A DNA stretch of 64,000 bases from Phycisphaeraceae bacterium (lineage in GTDB: Bacteria; Planctomycetota; Phycisphaerae; Phycisphaerales; UBA1924): contig JAHBXG010000017.1 of the NCBI GenBank assembly GCA_019636565.1, forward strand, positions 1-64,000, read 5' to 3'. Of this stretch, positions 1-7,388 are shown one piece after another (position 1 is the stretch's first letter; every line of letters starts with the position of its first letter). The notes beneath the pieces were generated by a model. It was not told the DNA's origin. It ran no database searches and saw nothing but the letters and a program-made list of their open reading frames with translations. The translations under genes were made by a program, and so were the position numbers.

Positions 1-51
1 ACCGATTTCGTCATCTTCCTTGCGGCGTACAACGAACTCATCTGCCCGTGA
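1..51 (+). CDS. C-terminal end of a dockerin-type secreted protein (partial)
   Basis: Only the last 16 codons are inside the window, ending with TGA at 49-51. The readable residues, TDFVIFLAAYNELICP, match the end of the large secreted protein at 29204-31942 (DFSIFVGQYNDLICP) almost position for position. That end is the second half of a dockerin-like EF-hand repeat (D-x-N-x-D-G ... DFxxF...YNxL). The gene body lies upstream of the window, so its function is unknown; a secreted or cell-surface protein is inferred. It converges on glnB with only three bases between the stop codons. Confidence 0.6.
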   Translation, partial: TDFVIFLAAYNELICP

Positions 52-54
52 CCT

Positions 55-414
55 TCAGATCGCGCTCCCGCCGCGTTCGCCGGTCCGGATCCGCACGCAC
101 TGTTCCAGCGGCAGCACGAAGATTTTTCCGTCGCCGATCTCACCGCCGTTGGGTCCGCGTGCCGCGGCAAGAATGGCGTCGATGGCCCTCTCCACATACG
201 CGTCGTTCACGCCAACGGTGATCTGCGCTTTCTGGGCCATGCGGGTACGGACCTGCTGTCCCCGGAAATACTCGATCTCGCCGGTGGCGCGTCCGTGGCC
301 GTCCACGGAAGCGACGGTGAGGCGGTAGTTGTCGCCCTCGTCCAAAGTCTTCTGCAGCGCATCCTGCACGGCTTGCAGGCGCTCGGGCCGGATGATCGCG
401 ATGATGAGTTTCAC
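55..414 (-). CDS. glnB: Nitrogen regulatory protein P-II
   Basis: A 119-residue protein of normal PII length. PII trimers bind ATP/ADP and 2-oxoglutarate and, when encoded next to amtB, usually gate the ammonium channel by inserting the T-loop. Seen here: the N-terminal strand KLIIAIIRPERL, the T-loop region around residues 39-56, and the C-terminal nucleotide-binding signature GEIGDGKIFV followed by RIRTGE. Start is GTG at 414, overlapping the amtB stop as GTGA, so translation is probably coupled. Oddity: the T-loop reads EYFRGQQV, so the residue aligned with the uridylylated Tyr51 of enterobacterial PII is Val55. Control by UMP addition at that site is therefore not possible; effector binding alone may suffice (inference). 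Confidence 0.96.
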   Translation of the reverse strand: MKLIIAIIRPERLQAVQDALQKTLDEGDNYRLTVASVDGHGRATGEIEYFRGQQVRTRMAQKAQITVGVNDAYVERAIDAILAAARGPNGGEIGDGKIFVLPLEQCVRIRTGERGGSAI

Positions 415-1742
415 AGGTGGTACCCCCGTTCGCCGTGGATCGTGATGTCGAGTCCGTCGCGTTCCTGTGCGTCGGTGACGCGAAGCCCGACCGTTGCCTT
501 GACGATCGAGCCGATGATGATGGTCATGATGAAAGCAAAGGCAACAGTCACGCCCACGCCGAGCAACTGAAGGCCGACTTGTTTGAATCCGCCTCCGTTG
601 ACAAGCCCGACAACAGGCGTGAAGCAGAAAATCCCTGTCGCGATCGCACCCCACATGCCGCCGATCCCGTGCACGCCAAAGGCGTCGAGCGAATCGTCCT
701 TGCCGTGCCTTGCTTTCATCTGCACAGCCAGGAAACACACGATTGAGCCGCCCGCACCGATCACGATGGCCCACATCGGCGTTACGTGACCTGCTGCGGG
801 GGTAATCGCCACCAGGCCCGCGACGATGCCCGAAGCAACGCCGAGGCTGGTTGGCTTGCCTGTGTGCTTCCATTCCATCAACATCCACACCAGGGCTGCG
901 GCTGCCGCGGCGGTCTGCGTGGTCGTAAAGGCGAGCACGGCGGCATAACCCGCCACCGGCGATTCAACCGCGACTGCGCTGCCGGCATTGAAGCCGAACC
1001 AGCCGAACCAGAGCAGCCCCGCGCCAGTGAGTGTCAGCACGAGGCTGTTGGGCATGATCGCGCCGTCCGGATAGTCGCGCCGGTTGCCGACCAGCAGCAC
1101 CAGCGCCAAGGCCGACACACCCGAGGCGATGTGCACCACCGTGCCGCCGGCGAAATCGAGCACTCCCCTTTCGAACAGCCAGCCGCCGCTGGCCCAGACC
1201 CAGTGAGCGAGCGGGCAATACACGAATGTGGACCAGAGCATGATGAACAGGATGTACGCGCGAAAACTCATTCGCTCGGCCACAGCTCCGGCGATCAGCG
1301 CCGGCGTGATGATCGCAAATTTGCCCTGGAACATCGCGAACACCAGTTCGGGCACGTGCTTGTCACCATACAAGGCGTCGGGCGAGATGCCGTTGAAGGC
1401 GATGTACTCGGGGCTCCAACCGATGAAGCCTCCCACCGACTTGCCGAATGCGAGGCAGTAGCCGATGAGCACCCACTGCAAGCCGATGATCGCCATCGCA
1501 ACGAACGAGTGCAGCATGGTGGTCAGCACGTTCTTGCGACGGACCATCCCGCCGTAGAAGAGCGCCAGCCCCGGCACCATGAGTAACACCATGGCGGAGG
1601 ACATCAGCATCCAGGCCGTGCTGCCAGAGTCGATCTTCGACGCTGCGGGCGCCGCTTCCGCAGCCGTCGGGTCGACGAGCGCAAGCGATCCGACCGCACT
1701 CGAAACAAGTTCTGTCATACCCCCCGAGAGCAAGTCCAGCAT
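411..1742 (-). CDS. amtB: Ammonium transporter (Amt/MEP/Rh family)
   Basis: A 443-residue inner-membrane ammonium channel. Family landmarks are visible: FYGGMVRRKNVL in the first helices, a signal-like N-terminus, the CPLAHWVW stretch, LDFAGGTVVHIASG (the Amt signature), and late HGIGGMWG. It should form a trimer of about 11-helix subunits that moves ammonium or ammonia into the cell. The start chosen is ATG at 1742 because GGGAGGA lies five bases upstream; an in-frame ATG at 1859 would add 39 residues of poor quality. The stop overlaps the glnB start by four bases, the usual amtB-PII arrangement, so the PII protein very likely regulates this channel. Confidence 0.97.
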   Translation of the reverse strand: MLDLLSGGMTELVSSAVGSLALVDPTAAEAAPAASKIDSGSTAWMLMSSAMVLLMVPGLALFYGGMVRRKNVLTTMLHSFVAMAIIGLQWVLIGYCLAFGKSVGGFIGWSPEYIAFNGISPDALYGDKHVPELVFAMFQGKFAIITPALIAGAVAERMSFRAYILFIMLWSTFVYCPLAHWVWASGGWLFERGVLDFAGGTVVHIASGVSALALVLLVGNRRDYPDGAIMPNSLVLTLTGAGLLWFGWFGFNAGSAVAVESPVAGYAAVLAFTTTQTAAAAAALVWMLMEWKHTGKPTSLGVASGIVAGLVAITPAAGHVTPMWAIVIGAGGSIVCFLAVQMKARHGKDDSLDAFGVHGIGGMWGAIATGIFCFTPVVGLVNGGGFKQVGLQLLGVGVTVAFAFIMTIIIGSIVKATVGLRVTDAQERDGLDITIHGERGYHL

Positions 1743-1837
1743 GATTCCTCCCGAACGGCGCAGCGGGCGCGTCCGCCAGTCATCCGGATTCGCCTTCGCC
1801 GCGCGCTGCGGTGCAAGAGCCGATGCCCGGATGACCG

Positions 1838-1866
1838 ATGGTGACAGCGGGCGATGCATTCGTCAA
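1838..1866 (-). promoter_or_regulatory. Possible sigma70-type promoter of amtB-glnB
   Basis: On the minus strand TTGACG (1866-1861, five of six consensus bases) is followed after 17 bases by CACCAT (1843-1838, three of six). This would give a leader of roughly 90 bases before the amtB ATG. The -10 box is weak and no GG-N10-GC sigma54 element was seen by eye, so this is a low-confidence call. Confidence 0.3.
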
Positions 1867-1904
1867 GTCGATGCAGCCCCGTCTTTGCTGCTATTCTCCG
1901 CGTG

Positions 1905-2591
1905 ATGCGTTTCGGGAACGTTTCATCTCCGCTTCTTCTCACCTTGGGTGCCGTGCTGGTGGTCGGCTGCGCTACCAAGTCGCCCGACATCGAGGTCCCG
2001 GCATCGGACTACCCCGACACTTTTGCCGCAGCACGCGATGTGCTCCACTCCTACCGCTTCACGCTCGATCGGGTCGATGCCCGCGCCGGAGTCCTCACCA
2101 CCCAGCCGAAATTGTCCGGAGGCTTCCTGACTCCGTGGAGCCAGTTGGAATCAACGCCAAGCCAGTCGTGGGAAGACACCGTTCACAATCAGCAGCGCCG
2201 CGTCGAGATCGTGTTCTCTGCCACTCCCCCGCCCACTTCCATCCCCGCCTCCAATTCCAGCCCCGCGCCAGACTCGACCGAGGCAGTTCTCAAGCCAAAT
2301 CAGTCGCGGGAACTCGCGACCGACCTCATCGAGGCGCCTCGCGATACGAACGCTCACGTGCGTGTGAGTCTCGAGCGCATCTACCAATACGGTTGGCGCC
2401 CAAATACCCGCTCCATCTACCTCTCCTCAATCACCGAGAACACCCTGGCCGATACTCCCTCCCGCGTTGAGGTCGCGATTTCGGAAGACGAAGCCCTCGC
2501 CGGACGAATTGCCGCCGAGATCCGCTCCGCGATGAAGAAGCGCGCGCAAACCCGAACGGCCGAAGCTCCGTCCGTTCCGGCGACACCCTGA
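1905..2591 (+). CDS. Putative lipoprotein of unknown function
   Basis: A 228-residue protein with a lipoprotein signal: a short basic start (MRFGNV), a hydrophobic core and lipobox LVVGC at about residues 18-22, so Cys22 is the likely lipidated residue. The mature part has a mixed globular section, a Pro/Ser-rich linker around residues 107-126, then a further domain ending in a charged helix (EDEALAGRIAAEIRSAMKKR). No family was recognised. The start at 1905 is preferred over an upstream in-frame ATG at 1854 because it places the signal peptide at the N-terminus. It is divergent from amtB and converges on the LuxR gene with four bases between stops. Confidence 0.75.
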   Translation: MRFGNVSSPLLLTLGAVLVVGCATKSPDIEVPASDYPDTFAAARDVLHSYRFTLDRVDARAGVLTTQPKLSGGFLTPWSQLESTPSQSWEDTVHNQQRRVEIVFSATPPPTSIPASNSSPAPDSTEAVLKPNQSRELATDLIEAPRDTNAHVRVSLERIYQYGWRPNTRSIYLSSITENTLADTPSRVEVAISEDEALAGRIAAEIRSAMKKRAQTRTAEAPSVPATP

Positions 2592-2595
2592 CGCT

Positions 2596-3447
2596 CTACA
2601 CGCTCTTGATTTTCCGGCTGCTCTCGCGGATTCTCACGCCGCGAGTGACGTGGCCCAGCGTTCGAGCAATCAATTCGCCACGGCTCGTGGCGTTTAGTTT
2701 GCGGTGCAGACTCTTCACGTGATCGTGAATTGTGTGCGCGCTGCGCCCGGTTTCTTCGGCGATCTGACGCACGCTCTTGCCCAGCACCAAGTGCCCCAGA
2801 ATCTCCTGCTCTCGGGGGCTGATCCATTCAATGCCTTCACGCCCGGAACTCGAGAGCGCCATTCGCGCGCGGCGCAGCAGCGCCAGCAGGATCACCGTTA
2901 CGAACACCATGTCGCCGACGATCGGGACATTGCCCTCCACCGCCCCAAGAACCCACAGCACCCGTGTCGGATCCGCGTCGGCAATCAGCCCCGCGCCGAT
3001 CAACACCGCCGTCATGCCGCGCGACACCAGAAACCGACCCACCGGCGATGCCGCCCACGCCGCGGATGCACGAAGATCGGATTGCGGCACCATCGCGAGC
3101 TTTGAGTCGGCGCCGGCGATGCGAACGGTCGCGGGGATCGTGCCGATCCCTTGCAGCGTCCTCCGCAGTTCATTCGCCGCAACTTCTTCCTCTTCGCTTC
3201 CGCTCACGCCCACAGAATCAATCCGCTCAATGCCGGCATTGCAGAGCGTGCCCACTCCAACCGCAAGCACACCCGGCACTCCCGGCGGCAAGAGCGCATC
3301 ACCCGCAGCGGCAGCGGCTTGATCGCACCAGTCGTGGGTCGGGATGGCGGGCAACCGTCCGATCCGCTCGATTGCGTCAACCATGGTTTCGGCCGTATTT
3401 GATAACTCAGCCACTGCGGGCCTCCGTTCTCTCGAAAAGGCTTTCAT
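2596..3447 (-). CDS. LuxR-family transcriptional regulator
   Basis: A 283-residue protein with a C-terminal LuxR/GerE helix-turn-helix at about residues 209-265: SPREQEILGHLVLGKS, QIAEETGRSAHTIHDHVKSL, then HRKLNATSRGELIART. These are the four-helix DNA-binding landmarks. The N-terminal 200 residues match no domain I can name; they contain hydrophobic stretches at about 145-157 and 174-190 that could be buried helices or membrane segments. No receiver-domain Asp signature was seen, so it is not an obvious response regulator. Start ATG at 3447 is supported by GGAGGGG eight bases upstream. Target genes are unknown. Confidence 0.88.
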   Translation of the reverse strand: MKAFSRERRPAVAELSNTAETMVDAIERIGRLPAIPTHDWCDQAAAAAGDALLPPGVPGVLAVGVGTLCNAGIERIDSVGVSGSEEEEVAANELRRTLQGIGTIPATVRIAGADSKLAMVPQSDLRASAAWAASPVGRFLVSRGMTAVLIGAGLIADADPTRVLWVLGAVEGNVPIVGDMVFVTVILLALLRRARMALSSSGREGIEWISPREQEILGHLVLGKSVRQIAEETGRSAHTIHDHVKSLHRKLNATSRGELIARTLGHVTRGVRIRESSRKIKSV

Positions 3448-3862
3448 ATCGTAACCCCTCCACCCAGGCAAGACCCGGCAGCCGCCGGGGGGTCGGAGAT
3501 GGTGGCGGCAAGCGGCGAAATCGCCGGTATTTTGCCTTACCGGGCCTCCATTCTTATTCCAAATAATCGGATTGCGCAACTTTCGCGGCACAAACCCACC
3601 GGTCCGGTGGCGTATGCCCTGTTCTTGAGGCACATTACTGATGGTCAGAGGCCGCGGCTTAAGCGTCCCCGTTGCGCGCAAATAGCGACGGGCTCGCCAC
3701 AGTTGTGGCTTTGTTCGCACCTCGGGCAACCGGGGGCGACGTTGGTCCGTCTCGCCGCCGGAGTTCTTCCGGCCGCCGTCTTTGTGCGCCCCCTTTTGCT
3801 TTCAAAATCATTCCGAGTCCGCCCCCGAAATTGGTGCAGTCAGATTCGTTCGATCGGTCACG
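3448..3862. other. Gene-free spacer between divergent genes
   Basis: This 415-base stretch lies between the divergent LuxR gene and the hypothetical gene starting at 3863, so it should hold both promoters. The only AT-rich island is near 3550-3570 (TTATTCCAAATAATC). No confident -35/-10 pair, RNA gene or coding sequence was recognised. Open frames here are antisense shadows with poor composition. Confidence 0.5.
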
Positions 3863-4504
3863 ATGAGCGCACTCTCCAGACAACCCGATTCGCCTCTGCT
3901 GGTCGCCGACTGGCAGCCCGAGGTGACTCAGCACCTGGAAGAACACCATCTCGTTGCAACTTCTGATTTCCCCGGGCGGCGCCTCCAGTTCGCAACCAGC
4001 CTCGGTCAGTTCCTCGGAATGCAGCGCGATACCGAAGTTTGTCCTTTCTACGGACGCTTCATCACCGATCTCGAATCCTTCTGTTATCAACTCGAGCGTG
4101 CAGTCCCCGGACCGTTGCTCGATCGTCGCATCGACGGGCCCGGCGGCATCGCGGCACTCCTGCGCAACCGCATGATCGTCCGCGGCAAGCCCGCCACCAA
4201 GTTCCGCTACTACATCTGGCACGACGCCGACTTGCTCTTCAAACTCCAGCCGGAACTGTTCGCCAAACTGGTCGACGCGCTCTGCGGAGTCGCGGCCGAG
4301 GCCGAATACGTCTCCGACGACCTTCTGCTGATCCACCGGTCCGTCTTCGTGGGCGGTCCCTCACTCAACGATGTTTCCAACGACGAGAGCGGCCCCTTCC
4401 GTTCCTGGCTTGCCGATGAATTCGGCGAACCTTTCTGGAGCGTGGTGACCGGACTCGAACGCCCGCCCTTCCTGACCTATTCAATCGATACGCTCGCGAA
4501 ATAG
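3863..4504 (+). CDS. Conserved-looking protein of unknown function
   Basis: A 213-residue protein without signal peptide or membrane segment, so probably cytoplasmic. It has a balanced globular composition with motifs such as DWQPEVTQHLEEHH near the N-terminus, CPFYGR at about 80, and a C-terminal half rich in acidic and aromatic residues (YYIWHDADLLFKL, EYVSDDLLLIHRS). I do not recognise the family. Start ATG at 3863 is chosen over an in-frame codon at 3782 because the added 27 residues look non-coding. It stands alone on the plus strand before the inverted repeat and rsmD. Confidence 0.7.
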   Translation: MSALSRQPDSPLLVADWQPEVTQHLEEHHLVATSDFPGRRLQFATSLGQFLGMQRDTEVCPFYGRFITDLESFCYQLERAVPGPLLDRRIDGPGGIAALLRNRMIVRGKPATKFRYYIWHDADLLFKLQPELFAKLVDALCGVAAEAEYVSDDLLLIHRSVFVGGPSLNDVSNDESGPFRSWLADEFGEPFWSVVTGLERPPFLTYSIDTLAK

Positions 4505-4728
4505 CCACACACGAGCCGGCGCCGACGTTCGCCGCCGGGCTCGATCTTGATCAACGCCAGCGACGCCTGTCCATTCACGGGCGTGCCGGTTCGAAAGAAC
4601 CGTCACCGCCCGCACGAGCATGGAGAGAGGCGCCGACGAGTGCCCCGTTTGGTTTCCGCCCCGGGGCGCTAGCCGAGAGCAGGTTCTACCTGCCTCGCGT
4701 CGGCGCGCGCCCAGCGAACTTGAAGTTC

Positions 4729-4826
4729 CAAATGGCCAAAGTTCCAAAGGGCCAAATAGCCAAATTGATCCAGAACCTCCGCGCGAGAAATTTGGCGCTT
4801 TGGCCCTTTGGCTATTTCGCCATTTG
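4729..4826. repeat. Long imperfect inverted repeat upstream of rsmD
   Basis: Two 38-base arms, 4729-4766 and 4789-4826, are reverse complements at 32 of 38 positions and enclose a 22-base loop. Each arm is itself built from short CCAAA/TTTGG words, for example CAAATGGCCAAA on the left and TTTCGCCATTTG on the right. Transcribed, it would fold into a large hairpin ending 12 bases before the rsmD start. The rest of the 4505-4838 spacer holds nothing else recognisable. It could be a miniature palindromic element or a transcript-level structure; no terminal duplications or open frame were seen inside. Confidence 0.75.
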
Positions 4827-4838
4827 ATACCCTTCCCC

Positions 4839-5729
4839 ATGCGCATCATCGCGGGGGAATTCCGCTCTCGAAAACTCTTCACGCCCCCCGACGGCGAGAT
4901 CACCCGCCCGATCCCCGATCGCGTGAAGGAATCGCTCTTCGCCATGCTCCGGGGTCACCTAGAGGACAGCGACTTCTTCGACGGCTTCGCCGGCACCGGC
5001 GCCATCGGCCTTGAGGCCCTTTCGCGCGGCGCCAAACGCGTGGTCTTCGTCGAGCAGAACCGCCAGATCGCCCGCCTGCTCCAGCAGAACATTGATCACT
5101 TCAACGTCGGCGATCGGGCCGAATTGGTCCAGGGCGACACGCTGGGAATCGGCGCCATTTCCCGGTGCCCGAATCCGGTTCGCGTTGTGTTCCTTGATCC
5201 CCCCTATCCGCTCGCCGAAGACGCCCTTGGCTGGCGCCGGATCACCAGCGCGATGCAGGAGCTCGCCAAGAACCTGACGCCCGACGGTTTCGTCATCGTC
5301 CGTACCCCGTGGCCTTTTCTCGAAGCCGCGCCGGAAGAGGAAACCCCCGCCGCCGCGCTGCCGCGGCCCAAGGGCAAGTGGAAGAAGGAAAAGAAGGACC
5401 GCTGGAACAAATCGGCCTGGCAAGGCGATGCGGAGATTGATTCCCGCCGCTCGCCCAAGAATGCCGGACGCCCTGCCAAGCCCGGACGCGATTCACTCCT
5501 CACCGGCCGGGCACGCGACGAAGACAATCCCTTCGGCGACGAGTGGGATGAAATCGATCCGACCGAACCAGAAGCGGTCGAGCAAGAGGAATTGGACGAG
5601 CCCGCACCCGCATCGACGGGAGTTCCCAAGGCCGAGCGCAAACCCGCAAACCTCGCAATCCCCGGTCTGAAAGGGCCCGAGACGCACGTGTACCGGCACA
5701 CGGCGGTGCACTTTTATGCACGGGCGTAG
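4839..5729 (+). CDS. rsmD: 16S rRNA (guanine966-N2)-methyltransferase RsmD, extended
   Basis: RsmD uses S-adenosylmethionine to methylate G966 of 16S rRNA during 30S assembly. Landmarks: MRIIAGEFRSRKL at the start, RPIPDRVKESLF, the SAM-binding GFAGTGAIGLEAL at about residues 49-61, an acidic FVEQNRQ, and the catalytic VVFLDPPYP (DPPY at 120-123). The usual protein is about 185-200 residues; this one is 296. The extra length is a charged, low-complexity stretch at about 158-280 (Lys/Arg-rich, then very acidic) placed before the normal C-terminal strand (HVYRHTAVHFYAR). Start ATG at 4839 gives the canonical N-terminus; in-frame codons upstream run into the inverted repeat. Confidence 0.93.
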   Translation: MRIIAGEFRSRKLFTPPDGEITRPIPDRVKESLFAMLRGHLEDSDFFDGFAGTGAIGLEALSRGAKRVVFVEQNRQIARLLQQNIDHFNVGDRAELVQGDTLGIGAISRCPNPVRVVFLDPPYPLAEDALGWRRITSAMQELAKNLTPDGFVIVRTPWPFLEAAPEEETPAAALPRPKGKWKKEKKDRWNKSAWQGDAEIDSRRSPKNAGRPAKPGRDSLLTGRARDEDNPFGDEWDEIDPTEPEAVEQEELDEPAPASTGVPKAERKPANLAIPGLKGPETHVYRHTAVHFYARA

Positions 5730-5759
5730 CAATACAGCGTCGTTTTCGGCCACGATTCG

Positions 5760-7388
5760 CTAGCGCAATCGGTCGCTGGAAGCACGCCGCAGCCTGTCCA
5801 ATTGCGCCTCGACCGCCGTGCTTGCGCCCGAGGTGGGCATCCATGCGTGCACTCGCAACTCCAATGCCTCCAACTCGTCGGGGTGCAGCGGGCGAATTTT
5901 CTGGATCGACCGTAAGGACCGTTCGACGAGATACGACATGACATTTGGGTTGATGAGTTCGATCATCGCCGGCACCGCGTCGCTCGCATCGGCACGCAGT
6001 TTCCCGAGGGCATCGATTGCAAAGATCAGGTTGCCCGACACGCTACTCGGCGTCGCGCTCGGTGCTTCCGCTTGCAGAACGCGCACAAGCCCTTCGGCTT
6101 TCTTCGACGCCGGAATCTTGAGAAACATCACCAGCGGCGATATCTGGTATCGCTGCGGGGCGGTCGCGGCGTTAGTGTTGTCTGACTGCTCGATGTACGC
6201 GAGCCAAAGGTCGTATGCCTCTGAATCAAATCCTCGAATCGAGAGCGCACCGACTTCGCCGCACACTTTGAACGTCGGATACTTCTTGAACTTCGCGAAG
6301 CGATCCAGAGCAGGCAGCAGAGGTTCGCTGGCCTCCCCCATTCCCATTGCCAGGCACGTCCAATCCGGAATCGCCTGCAGGTCCGACTGCTTCATGTCCT
6401 CCCGAAATGATGGGACGATGACGGCGACGTCGGTTCCCAATTCTGCTGCGCAATAGGCGGCGTATTCAGCGAACGGCCACACCCGGATCCTCAAGTATCC
6501 CAAAAGTCGTTCGCGGTCGGCCGCACGCACGAGATTCTCTCGCCAAAGAAACGCCATGGCCCCCGAGTCTGCGGTGGATCCATTTCGTGGATGTTCGATG
6601 AGGTAGAACGCGGTTTCGCGCAATTTCTCATCCGACGCACCCCAAGCCTGCAAGCGATCCAGCAGGACTTCCGCCTGTGACGGCGTGCCCCGGCCGGAAA
6701 GAACGGCATCAATCGCCGGATCTACCAACTCCTTCATTCGAACATCCCAGATCAGCGGAAGTCGTTCGCACGCATACAAATAGTTGCCGGCGTCTTGCGG
6801 CGCTGCGAGCGCGACCGCCAGGTCGTGCGCGATCGAACCAGCCTGCTCACCGAGCCGCGGCATTGAAGTCATCATCAGGATTCCGCCGTGCTTTCGGCGC
6901 TTGACCGGGTCGCGAAGCACTCGCCCAATCATCCAGGCAAGTGCGCTTCGCTCCGCCCGATCGAGACGCTGAACCTTCACGATGTCATCAACAAAGAACA
7001 ACGCCGGACGGCTTCCTCTTGCCTTCCAGCGGTCCCACGTCTCCGACAATTCCGGCGCGAATGCGATCGTCAACGTCCGCGGCACAAATCCAATCACCCC
7101 ATTCTTCTGATACAGCGGCCACTTGAACACCGGATAACTCGCGAGCACCAGCAACAAGCCCGCACCCACCCACCGCCACTTCCGATGCTTCCGAAACAGC
7201 CTCCGCTCACCCTTCACCTCGCGCCCGCACTCCGGGCACTTAAGCCCCGCCGTCGCGCTCATGTCGTACCAGCATTTCGGGCACCGCCTCATCCGCTTGC
7301 CCGGGTCACGCCATCCAAATTTCCACGCCACAAACGCGCCGCCGATCAGCAGCGCCCACCCCGCGATCAGAAAAAGCCATTCGGTCAT
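5760..7388 (-). CDS. Zinc-ribbon membrane protein, paralog A
   Basis: A 542-residue protein of unknown function. An N-terminal hydrophobic helix (about residues 4-22) is followed by a four-cysteine zinc ribbon with Cys36, Cys39, Cys51 and Cys54 (RRCPKCWYDM ... KCPECGREV), a basic stretch and a second hydrophobic helix at about 73-90. The remaining 450 residues are probably one large helical domain, possibly HEAT-like, with many short helices. It shares the whole architecture with the upstream paralog B, and its ATG overlaps the paralog B stop as ATGA. The two are therefore co-translated tandem duplicates. Role unknown; a membrane-tethered scaffold is inference. Confidence 0.8.
   Translation of the reverse strand: MTEWLFLIAGWALLIGGAFVAWKFGWRDPGKRMRRCPKCWYDMSATAGLKCPECGREVKGERRLFRKHRKWRWVGAGLLLVLASYPVFKWPLYQKNGVIGFVPRTLTIAFAPELSETWDRWKARGSRPALFFVDDIVKVQRLDRAERSALAWMIGRVLRDPVKRRKHGGILMMTSMPRLGEQAGSIAHDLAVALAAPQDAGNYLYACERLPLIWDVRMKELVDPAIDAVLSGRGTPSQAEVLLDRLQAWGASDEKLRETAFYLIEHPRNGSTADSGAMAFLWRENLVRAADRERLLGYLRIRVWPFAEYAAYCAAELGTDVAVIVPSFREDMKQSDLQAIPDWTCLAMGMGEASEPLLPALDRFAKFKKYPTFKVCGEVGALSIRGFDSEAYDLWLAYIEQSDNTNAATAPQRYQISPLVMFLKIPASKKAEGLVRVLQAEAPSATPSSVSGNLIFAIDALGKLRADASDAVPAMIELINPNVMSYLVERSLRSIQKIRPLHPDELEALELRVHAWMPTSGASTAVEAQLDRLRRASSDRLR

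Noticed and set aside
2596..3447. Membrane-anchored LuxR-type regulator
   Set aside because: The hydrophobic stretches around residues 145-190 contain charged breaks and run into a basic helix; they fit a buried helix as well as a membrane segment, so the claim was not made.
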